Source: Copromyces sp. CBS 386.78 (taxonomy: Eukaryota; Ascomycota; Sordariomycetes; Sordariales; Sordariaceae). Taken from it: DNA of 12,306 nucleotides. Each line of letters begins with the position of its first letter. Within the stretch, counting starts at the first letter, position 1. Position numbers and translations under genes: made by a program. Location: positions 1 through 12,306 of the forward strand of contig MU839342.1 of the NCBI GenBank assembly GCA_030685235.1, given 5' to 3'. Positions 1-8,282 of this stretch are shown here, one piece after another. The notes beneath the pieces are model-generated. The model was not told the origin of the DNA and ran no database searches. It saw only the letters and a list, made by a program, of their open reading frames with translations.

Positions 1-154
1 TGGATGCGTGTGAGATTATTGGTCCAAAAAAAAAATTAAAGTGGGGGAGCAGTGTATGAAGACATTGAGGGCAGTGCGAAAAGACTTTCTCTTTATAATA
101 CGTCGATACGAAATCACTTCCTATACTTAATACCTATTAAAGTAAATAATAAAT

Positions 155-300
155 ATCTAGTATTTATAATTCGGGCACCTAAAACTATAAATATTCGACT
201 ATCTATAAAATATTAATAGGGTACGGATCTGTAGTATACTATTAATTAAATATAACGCGTACGCTATAATAAAAATTAAATAATAAATTTACTGTATACC
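155..300 (+). pseudogene. Copia GAG-pre-integrase zinc-finger ghost
   Basis: From 158 the frame reads stop-Y-L-stop-F-G-H-L, which matches the copia W-H-x-R-F-G-H-L signature if TGG became TAG, CAT became TAT and CGA became TAA. A Cys followed by an A-Y-A segment lies about 20 codons on, where the Cys pair of the HHCC finger is expected. Only a degraded remnant remains, with no coding capacity. Confidence 0.65.
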
Positions 301-309
301 TAGAAACTG

Positions 310-720
310 TAACTATAGACTAGGGGAAAGACTTGTAACGGACTTCTTCGAATTTAACGAAGGAAGCAACGGAATTAAATATCTCCTCCTCATTACATAT
401 CGCTAATTTAATTATATTTAAGACTACTACCTATCTAATCGTCAAGTAATTACTATCGGTATTATATTAGTATCCTATATTAATATACTCAAATAAAAGT
501 ATAATATTAACGTCAAAACCTTCGAATTCGATAACGAATTTATAAATAATAAAATCCAATAAAAGTTATTATAACGAAGAATAATAATTAAACTCTCTAT
601 TCCTAATATATAAATATAAAATAATAGGGTAAAATGTTTAAAGGGTATAATTAAAGAAAAATATAATACTATATCGATAAATTCGAAATTTCTAATCGAT
701 TTATAGCCAGAAATTACCAC
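310..720 (+). pseudogene. Copia integrase core (rve) ghost
   Basis: The frame gives TDFFEFNEGSNGIKY followed by LLLITYR and then DYYL, matching the start of the copia integrase catalytic core, whose first acidic residue lies near the TDF. About 45 codons later F-E-F-D-N-E-F (about 519-540) matches the conserved E-C-D-N-E/G segment carrying the second catalytic Asp. Stop codons interrupt the frame throughout. A weak open frame on the opposite strand here is only a composition artefact. Confidence 0.75.
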
Positions 721-1779
721 TGTAACTATCTATTTTATTAATAAATCCCTTTAATACCTTTACAATTAAAAATCTCCATTTAAATAATTTTATACCTATA
801 TCACTCAATAATATAGTTATTAAGAAGTACGTAAACCAAATTTAAATTACTTCAAAGTCTATAGCTACAAAGCCTTTATAATAATAAATACTACCTAAAA
901 GAAAAAGAAGCGGCGTTAAAAATATCTATTTAAAGTATAAATAAATTTCTTTATTAATTACTCAACGATTTCAATCTATTGTATATAGAATCCGCATACA
1001 AACTAGATTATCTAAACCAAAAATATGATTTTTAATGAGGAAATTACGTACAACCCAAATTTTAAAAAACTAAAAAAGACCTGTAAATTAGTAGCGAAGA
1101 GTTAGCGGACTTATTTAATAAATTTAACGAATTGTATAATTAATCTTTAGGGGTATTCGAACTATTAGAAAGAAAAGGCTACGGCCTATAAAACGATATT
1201 AATAATAATAATATTAAACTATTACTATTAAACCTTTTAAATAAAGACTATAAATAAAATTAAAATACTTCCTAGGAAGAAGGCGATCAACTATAAGAAG
1301 AAGCTAATCCGCACCCCATCTCAAATAAAATATTTATCGAATATATTATAAGCATATATTTGTCGCTTCTATCAACCCCGCTAACAATACTCAACGCAAA
1401 TTATATAATAAACCGAACAATCTATAAATATTCGTATTAGTAAGAACCTTAAGAAGCCGTATTTAACGTTAGGAGACTATCCTAACTAATTTTCAAAACG
1501 ATAAGGAAAATTATTACTAAAGTAGAAGTATATCGGCTAATTACTAAACTAAACTGATTCAATAGAATCTATCGACGAAATTTACCCTCTATACCCAAAT
1601 ATTATAACGATCTAAATAACTACTTACTAAGCCAACTCTTCAAAGAAGCAGAAAAAATCTATCTACAAAGTTACAAAAATATAAAAACGTAGATCGAAGT
1701 TAGTAGGGATATACCGTAGTTATAAAATAAATAAATTCTCGACTATATATAAATATACGTCTATAAATTTAATAAGAAT

Positions 1780-2470
1780 AGGACGCTCAATAAGTATAAA
1801 GTATAATTTATTGTAAAAGGCAATTAATAGAATAAAAATAATACAAATATATACGCTTCTACCTTAGTAAGGAAATCGTTTAAATCTATTATCACTTTCG
1901 CTATAAAATTTAACCTCGAATTAATCTAATATAACGCAATTAATACCTTTATTACTATATACTTCGATAAAGAAATTTACATATATATACCTCCTAAGTA
2001 TTAAATCTCTAACAAAGTTCTTAAACTAATTAAAACACTATATAATTTACAATAAATACCTCTATTATAATAAAGGAAATTCAACGGTATGTTCAAATCT
2101 ATAGGCTTCAAAATAATCCCTAAAAATCCGTATATTATAAAGAAGAATAGTATCCTTATACTCTACTATATTAATAATATTGTATTTATATTTAATAAAA
2201 ATAAGACCGAAGAAGTTAATAAATATATTATAAAGCTATAATCGAAATATTACCTTATAAGAAAAAATGAATTCTAATAATTTCTAAACATTAAAATTAT
2301 CTGTAATCGAAACTAAAAAAAGATTTAGCTATTATAAAAAACCTATATTAAAAAAATCTCTAAATTATTTAAATCCAATTTTCAACCTATTTTAATACTT
2401 ATAGGGCATATAAAATTAATTCCCTACGAAGGTATCGCCAACTATACAAAAATCCATTCCTACTAAATTA
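1780..2470 (+). pseudogene. Copia reverse transcriptase (RVT_2) ghost
   Basis: Recognisable blocks in one frame are NIYASTLV (family: D-T-Y-A-x-T-L), NAINTFI (family: D-A-x-N-A-F-L, holding the first catalytic Asp), YIPPKY (family: x-P-P-G-F), TLYNLQQIPLL (family: A-L-Y-G-L-x-Q-S-P), and YYINNIVF at about 2163-2190 in place of the catalytic Y-V-D-D-I. Both catalytic Asp codons read Asn, the G-to-A change RIP produces on the opposite strand. The enzyme is inactive. Confidence 0.82.
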
Positions 2471-2619
2471 ACGTAAGTTTACTACTATATACAATAGTCA
2501 ATACTCAACTAAATATCGTATTCCCAATAAGCAAATTAGCACAATACAATTATAATCCTAATCCTACTCATCTAATAACTAGTAAAAAAGTAATACAATA
2601 CCTTCGAACTACTAAAACC

Positions 2620-3215
2620 TAAGTATTATATTTTAGTAACAACGACCGATTAGAAATAACTTTAAATACCTCGTTTATAAACAATTTAAATAATCGAAAG
2701 AGCTTACAAGGTTTTATAATTAAATTTTATAGTAGTCTAATCCACTAAAATACAACTAAATAAATCGCTATCGCAACTTCGATAATAGAGGTAAAATTAT
2801 ACGCAATTAAAAGGGTAACTAAGGAAACCCTATTTATAACGCAATTAATATCCGCTCTAAGGGTAAAACTACTAGAAAATCCTATTCCTACTCTATAATA
2901 CAATAATAAGTAGACTATTAAGGCGCTTACTAAAGAAACCCCTACTTTCAATACTAAAATAAAATATATAAATATTTATAAATATTAATTAAAGGAGGAA
3001 ATCCTCACTAAGAAGACGTTTAAAATTAAATATTTAGATACGAAATTAATACTAGCAGATAAATTAATAAAAGCACTAGATATTCTAAAGTATAAGAAAT
3101 TTAAAAAGCTTCTAAATATAGTAGAAAAACCACTCCGAAAAAAGGATAATCCGGGACTAGAGGAAATCGATCTAGACGATCTAGACGAAAAACTAGGTTT
3201 GAATATATAAGAAAT
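2620..3215 (+). pseudogene. Copia RNase H and pol C-terminus ghost
   Basis: NRKSLQGF (about 2693-2717), corresponding to R-K-S-T-S-G-Y, is followed by IAIATSIIEVKLYAI, corresponding to the V-A-L-S-S-T-E-A-E-Y segment that carries catalytic Glu. TIKALTKE (about 2917-2940), a Y-L-D-T-K segment and an A-D-K-L-I-K-A-L block follow, which is the usual copia tail. The frame then runs with few stops to TAA near 3210, just before the polypurine tract. Confidence 0.8.
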
Positions 3216-3275
3216 CTATAAATAACTTCACTTTTGACTTTAAATAGGCAAAAGAGGTCTGTAAGTAAGGGGGTA

Positions 3276-3449
3276 TATCAAATTGTAGGGTGGAGATCTC
3301 GGCCAAATAAGGCGAGTCCTAGTTACCTAATTAAGGTCTTGGCATTTCCGGGATACCCGAACACCCCCCAGACCTTCTGGAGCGGATCAGTCACACAGCC
3401 AGTTTCTAGACAGTTCAATCAACCAGATCACACACCAGTAAATCTGACA
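3276..3449 (+). repeat. 3' LTR of the copia element, with polypurine tract
   Basis: A polypurine run (AAGTAAGGGGG, 3263-3273) ends just before TATCAAATTG at 3276. If its second base was G before RIP, the LTR starts TGTCAAATT, which pairs with the inverted end AATCTGACA at 3441-3449 (8 of 9 bases after allowing the change). This gives a 174-bp LTR with TG...CA ends, short but usual for copia. The left half carries TA changes, whereas the right half keeps many CA dinucleotides, so RIP fades within the LTR. The next five bases, GCATC (3450-3454), would be the target duplication, but the left partner is missing. Confidence 0.68.
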
Positions 3450-4303
3450 GCATCTAGCCAAGATGACCGCCCGATTTTTCCACTACGGTAGAAAAGGCTT
3501 AGGATGTTGCACGACTTGGAGTCGGGCAGGCCTTTCTCATCGTAGGGATTATTACGGAAAAGTGGGCAGCATCGTAAAGGGCTAAGGCAGGATCCAAGTC
3601 CCAAGCACACCACCTTATTAATCGGTAACTCCAACCCTGTTTGTTTCAGCAGCCTCTCAAACTTCCGTTTTTCCTTACTGATTTTCCAAAGCCCTATAAC
3701 AATATCAAAACTGTCACGCAAATATTGAATATCGCGGCTAGCATTTGGAGAATTGTCAAGCGTAGACATATGTTATGAATGAGCGCGGTGATCGGACTCA
3801 TGAGAGTTCACGGATGATGTGCTGACAGTGCTGGATGCGTCCATGTCCATGTCCTCCATGTCCTCCGTGTCCTTCATCTCCTCCGAACTTTCCGAGTCCT
3901 CCGTATTGTCCGAGTCCTCCGTGTCATTCTTGAGAAAGGCATCGATGTTGAAGTTGCCCAAACCGGACACAGGGTCCATGTCAATGTGGCCTTTGCGAGC
4001 CATCTTCTCAATCTTCCGATCTCGTGCTCGTTTGCGACGGATGGAATCGAAAAATTCTTCATGGCGCTTGCTAAAATAGGTGAACCATTGGTTGATGATG
4101 TGTTGCCGGTCGGGTTCAAGAAGTGCTTCGAATTTCGTTTTATCTGGCAGGCAAACAGGCGTTGGAGTCGAGGACGTGTTGGACTTGCGCCAATGTTCAC
4201 GAAATTTCTCTTTGTCCCTGCGTCTGCTCCTGCTCTGCTTCTCCCTTCTTTCCTCCATTCTGCTTGCCTTCTCCCGTCTTGTTGCGGCATCTGGAGATGC
4301 CAT
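3450..4303 (-). pseudogene. SRR1-like domain protein, 3'-truncated by copia, with in-frame stop
   Basis: Starting at ATG 4303 the frame runs 176 codons, meets TAA at 3775-3773, then continues in the same frame (His, then ATG at 3769) to the LTR junction at 3450. Residues about 8-39 are strongly basic and Arg/Lys/Glu-rich; about 127-155 form an acidic Asp/Glu/Ser run. After the stop, INKVVCLGLGS (Lys-Val-Val to Ser at 3613-3590) matches the opening nucleotide-fold-like motif of the SRR1-like domain (PF07985; plant SRR1, yeast BER1), and NNPYDEKGLPDSKS follows. The rest of the domain is absent: the frame enters the LTR and adds V-R-F-T-G-V before stopping at 3428. The TAA lies in TCA-TAA-CAT and could be CAA mutated by RIP. 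Alternatively a 60-nt in-frame intron (GTCCGA donor, CTTGAC branch, CTAG acceptor, about 3741-3800) removes it. The frame is open upstream of 4303, but only from a TTG, so 4303 is the first usable ATG. The family call rests on one motif and is moderate. Confidence 0.5.
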
Positions 4304-5525
4304 TGCAAGTGCAAAGGACCTGTCTTGCAAGTAGCACAGTGGCACTGGGCGAGGTTGATAATGGAGAGTGGATGTGTCCAACGCTGGTTAGGAGAACTGA
4401 GACTTGAGAATGGAACGCACGACGGTTGGTAATTCCATGCGACGGAACCGAACAGGCTGATGAATGATAGAGAGCAGATGATGATGGAGGTAGTGTGTTC
4501 AATGTTGGTAGCTTCAGGAATACTGAGAGGAAATGGTGCTTCGATTTCGAGGGAACCGAACCCGAAAATTTAGGATAAAGAATAAACTTGATTAATCAAA
4601 ACAGAAAATGGGAGCTGGACATCGCTCTCTTATATAACATTTCGGGAAATAGCACGCCTGACGCATCGTATTTTGCAATGCACTCCGGTGTTGTGGTCAT
4701 GCCCGAAATATAATGCATAATGCAGCTGGCAAGAAGCCAACTTGGCCTTCGGATACCGTGTCGACGGTCGGTCTCGCAACATAAAGTCCGCTTAAAAAAT
4801 CAGAGACCGATCCCTACCTACACATGGTATTATGCTACGCACATCTGCAATTGTTGTTTTCGTCTCTAACGTCCGTCTGTGTTGGCAGTACCATGCAAGT
4901 TTGCAAGCGAGTGTTCAAGGTGAAGAAAAAATGCATGCGGGAGGGAGCCTTTGAAAGCCCGGGGCTCTGCAGGCGGCAATTGGCCTGTCGGGGTAGGCGG
5001 CGGTTTACCCTAGGTATCGATTGATGGACTCTTATCAGCATATCACCACGTGATACCCCCCATCAACACCATTATTGAAACAGGAATTTGCGGGGTAACT
5101 GTAGTGGTTGCATGACGGAGCTCTTGGACCGATGACGTCTGCGCCAGTCATCCACTGTTGGTGTCTCGCCCCCGACTCCGAGGCAACCACAATGGACCCG
5201 CGACACATAATTCGTTTGCAACCAGTCCGTGGCCGCCAAACTGTTCAGGTGGTCGTCCTGGAAACACGAACACTGCGCAAAAACCTGGAAATCGCTGGTT
5301 GTGCCGACTCCGACTCGATCGCACTGGAATGAAATGGGCTGAAAGACACAATTTAAATCCGTCTGGGTGTATCGCGCCTGTTGCCCTGCGTCCCTTCGTC
5401 AATCAACCGACTTCCGCTCCGCCATCTATCCTAATATTGATCCAACCTCATTATCCAGCTATCGGCGACACCCTGCTACCTACCGTCACATCTAGTCGCT
5501 TTCCCGTCTTCTGAAACCTTCCACC
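4304..5525. promoter_or_regulatory. Divergent intergenic region between the SRR1-like and hydrolase genes
   Basis: No convincing gene is seen in these 1.2 kb; the short open frames lack introns, domain motifs or codon bias. Candidate elements are a TATA-like palindrome TTATATAA (4630-4637), about 330 bp before the minus-strand ATG, and a perfect 12-bp palindrome TTGATTAATCAA (4588-4599). Others are an inverted repeat TATCAC-CAC-GTGATA containing the E-box CACGTG (5041-5055) and a CRE-like TGACGTC (5133-5139), both on the hydrolase side. The 100 bases before 5526 are pyrimidine-rich, as common in fungal 5' leaders. The roles are inferred from position only. Confidence 0.4.
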
Positions 5526-7610
5526 ATGGCGAAGCGCATCCTGCTGCTGTGCTTTATCCACGGGTTCAAGGTCTGTTCATACTCCTTGTGACAGTTCCCA
5601 TTCTTCTCATGACAGCAGCCCACGGTTTTGCTGACCTTTCCTGTGACAGGGTGACGATGACACCTTCCGCGATTTCCCAAAGCACCTCAAAGACACCGTC
5701 ACGAGCAACCTCCTCGACCATCATGTGGCGTCCGTTGTCTATCCAAAGTACGAGACCAAAGGAGAGCTGACCCAAACCACCGAAGCCTTTCTAGAATGGT
5801 ACGCGAACAAGAAATCACAAAGCCGCCGCTGCGTTGTCAATAACTGACAGTCAATAGGCTCAAGGAGCGGGTGATGGAACTCCGAAAGGAACACCTACAA
5901 GCACCATGGCCTCCCACCGACCGGAATGTCGGCGTGATCCTCGTCGCTCATTCAATGGGGTAAGTCTAGGACCTGTGTCTTCCGTACTTCGGCAGTCCTT
6001 GACTGACCAACTATAGCGGCTTTGTAGCAAGTGACACCCTCTTCCGTATCCTCGACGAACGCCGCCGCAACGCCGAATCCGAGAACCCGACCGGTCCAAT
6101 CTTCCCCATGATTCAAGGCATTCTCGCCTTCGATACTCCCTACAATGGTCTAGCCCGCTCCATGTTCGTCTACGGTGCCTTCTCCAACTACCAAAAGGTC
6201 TCGAATGTCTTCAACGTCATGACCGCCCTCTCTGCCGCCGCCCCAGCTACACTCGCCAGTCTTGCCTCAAAACGCACAGCTGTGGCCGCTACCAAGGCCG
6301 TTTCCGGCAGCATATCGGTTCCCCGACGATCGCACCCAGCGCTCAAGGCATGGCAGCTGATTGCCGTGCGTACTGGCACGGTGGGAGTCATTGCCGCAGG
6401 TGGTGTGGCGGCTTACATGCACAGGAAAGAGATCCTCGAGGGCATGCGCACAGTCAAGAACCTGAAGAAGGAGGATGTGGTCCAGGGATATCAGCAAAGC
6501 GTCGATGCGCTCGGTCAGGGGCTGGCATACATCAACCGTGGCAATGTTGGACAGTCCTTTGCATGGCTGTCTGACCACTTTACCTTTGTCGGCGCGTTAC
6601 TGAAGCAAAACGAGCTGAACCGACGATTGGAAAGACTGGCCGCTGTGAAGGGAGTTGGGATCAAGGACATCTATGCGTCACTTGGAGAGAATGGGTACTG
6701 GAGTGGTGGTTACTTCGTGCCCGAGAGGACGTTCTGTGCCATACCCGGCGAGGGACAGCCGTGCAATGGGCTCTTCAGCAGGCATGTCGTTGCCGACGCC
6801 AAGGACGAGCTTGAAGCACATGTCAACCTCTTCAAGCCGGAGAAAAACAAGGGCTACGAAAGAATGACCAACGAAGCTGCCCAACTGGTTCTTACCTGGT
6901 TCAAGGACGAGACTGACATCTGGGATGACCCCAAATTCGCCGAACCGGCCGAGCCAGAGACTGCCGAGACGGAGGAGATTGCCAAAGCGATCGATGAAGC
7001 AGACCAAGAGGCGAAGACTGCGGAGGAGAAGGTCAAGGAGGCCGAGAAGAAGGTGGGTGGAGAGGTCGATGAAGACGACTCAGACGGCGATGGCGTCCCC
7101 GATGAGTCGCCCATCGACATTGCTGCTGCCGCTTCGCTTGTGCCCCTGCCTGACGACCTCGAAAACGCGGAGGATGACGACGGCACTGCAGACCCCGATA
7201 AGAAAAAGGCCATCAGTGAACAGAAGCAGGCCTACATGCGACACTTGTTTGGCGTGGCTCAGCAGACAGGTACCAATATCCGGTCGTATCTGCCAACCAA
7301 GCTGCCCGAGATGCCAGAGTGGGAGATGCCCAAGGTTTTCATGCCTAGCGTTAGCATGCCGAGCATGCCTGGCATACCAAACATACCGAGCATTGGCAAG
7401 TACAGCCTTTGGGGTTCCAAGAAGTCAGATACGTCCCAGTCGTCGGAGACAGAGGCCAAGCCGGACACTAGCGCCGACAAGACTGAGGTCACGGATGCGA
7501 AGTCGGAGATGGAGAAACCCGGTGCCGATACTGCGACTGATAAGATCTCTGGGGAAGATAAGATCTCGGCACCCAAGGCGGAGACGGCCGATGCCTCTGG
7601 AGGTGCTTGA
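5526..7610 (+). CDS. DUF676-type alpha/beta hydrolase (lipase-like), 629 aa, four exons
   Basis: Exons are 5526-5570, 5650-5798, 5858-5959 and 6017-7610. Introns of 79, 59 and 57 nt have donors GTCTGT, GTACGC and GTAAGT, and each has a CTGAC branch point. The phases join exactly to 629 codons plus TGA. The start ATG sits in CACCATGGC. The N-terminus reads LLLCFIHGFKG then DDDTF, an HG oxyanion-type motif. LVAHSMGG places the nucleophile at Ser97, split from its following glycines by intron 3. FDTPYNGLA (137-145) matches the family's G-T-P-x-x-G position, and His367 in EAHVNLF is a candidate catalytic His. A hydrophobic stretch at about 213-234 may contact membrane. Residues 407-470 are acidic and partly helical (EEIAKAIDEADQEAK), containing an isolated D-S-D-G-D-G-V-P-D loop (453-461). 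Residues 531-559 form a Met-Pro repeat, then a Ser/Thr/Glu/Lys-rich tail. No signal peptide is clear. The likely role is a serine esterase or lipase; the substrate is unknown. The gene looks intact. Confidence 0.88.
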
Positions 7611-8282
7611 AAAGGAACGTGTTGGCGATGATAGGAGATGGCCGTCGATGGTAGGTTTGTACGGTATGCAAATGTCGTTACCCTGGTTTGGGATCTCGCT
7701 TGAGGTCGTCGTTCTAAAGCTATAATCAATAGTTTCTGCTTGGCTGCTGCGACTTCATCCTGCTGTGCTGGCGCCTGCAATGCCGATGCGGTAGTCGTGT
7801 TCCTAGGAGACTGTATTCCGTCTGATGTTACCGTCCACGTGTCTTTCCAATCCCTCTGGGTTTGGCCATTTGATATCTGTTTTCACGAACACGATTCGCT
7901 TTCCTCTTCCATATCGTTTTCTTCTTTGCTCTCCACGCAGCAAAGGCTACCTCTCCTCTCAACATCCTCAGCCAAGCCCGGTGTTCCGGGTTACACTTGC
8001 GGTATTTCTCTGTCGCACAAACACGCTCCCATTGGTGTTGCGGTGATTGGTGTTGATCTGATTACCTTCGCGCTCGGCATCTTATTCCGCAATAGGAAGT
8101 TGGCGATGGTTTTATTGGCGGGGAAGAGCCCCAACGGGGGAGCTGGTTGTGGGGTAATGACTGATTGCCGACGATCCTGCCAGGGACCGCGGATGCCACG
8201 ATGATACTGTATGCCGATAGAGTGATGCAGATCATTACACTAGGAAAAAGAAACGGGAAGTTGGCTTTCTCCGCACCGAGGC
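7611..8282. other. Gene-free stretch after the hydrolase gene
   Basis: This is presumably the 3' UTR of the hydrolase followed by intergenic DNA. TATAATCAATAG near 7720-7731 is an AT-rich site where fungal polyadenylation could occur. A 154-codon frame at 7740-8204 has no recognisable domain, odd composition (Ser- and Cys-rich) and no supporting introns, so I do not call it a gene. Otherwise I see nothing. Confidence 0.5.

Larger units (their letters stand above)
90..3449 (+). mobile_element. RIP-degraded, 5'-truncated Ty1/copia LTR retrotransposon
   Basis: A stop-riddled reading frame retains the copia pol order: GAG-pre-integrase, integrase, reverse transcriptase, RNase H, then a polypurine tract and 3' LTR. 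Integrase lying before RT is the hallmark of Ty1/copia as opposed to gypsy. The body is extremely AT-rich with TpG and CpA almost absent, and stops sit where Trp, Gln or Arg codons are expected, as RIP (CpA to TpA on both strands) predicts. Gag, protease and the 5' LTR are not seen: the element emerges at about position 90 and bases 1-90 have ordinary composition. The element cannot be autonomous. The family assignment is firm from domain order and several short motifs; the exact left boundary is not. Confidence 0.88.

Noticed and set aside
1..90. Continuation of the SRR1-like gene or a 5' LTR left of the copia element
   Set aside because: Neither the translated minus strand nor similarity to the 3' LTR supports this; bases 1-90 are unassigned flank.
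475..2951. Minus-strand hydrophobic ORFs of 68-81 codons in the left AT-rich block
   Set aside because: They encode Ile/Leu/Tyr-rich strings expected from AT-rich DNA and lie antisense to the copia pol ghost.
4304..4381. Extension of the SRR1-like protein 26 codons upstream
   Set aside because: The upstream extension begins at TTG, not ATG; fungal genes almost always use ATG, so 4303 is preferred.
3819..4502. Several overlapping + strand and alternative-frame minus ORFs
   Set aside because: They are shadows of the SRR1-like frame; the acidic/Ser repeat of that gene keeps other frames open.
6188..7780. Long minus-strand and alternate + frames across the hydrolase exon 4
   Set aside because: They overlap a well-supported exon with motif and splice evidence, and their products are low-complexity Ser or Arg-rich, typical of antisense or frame-shifted translations.
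7740..8204. 154-codon open frame on + after the hydrolase
   Set aside because: No domain, no introns, Ser/Cys-rich irregular composition, and it lies in a typical 3' intergenic zone; likely chance in GC-balanced DNA.
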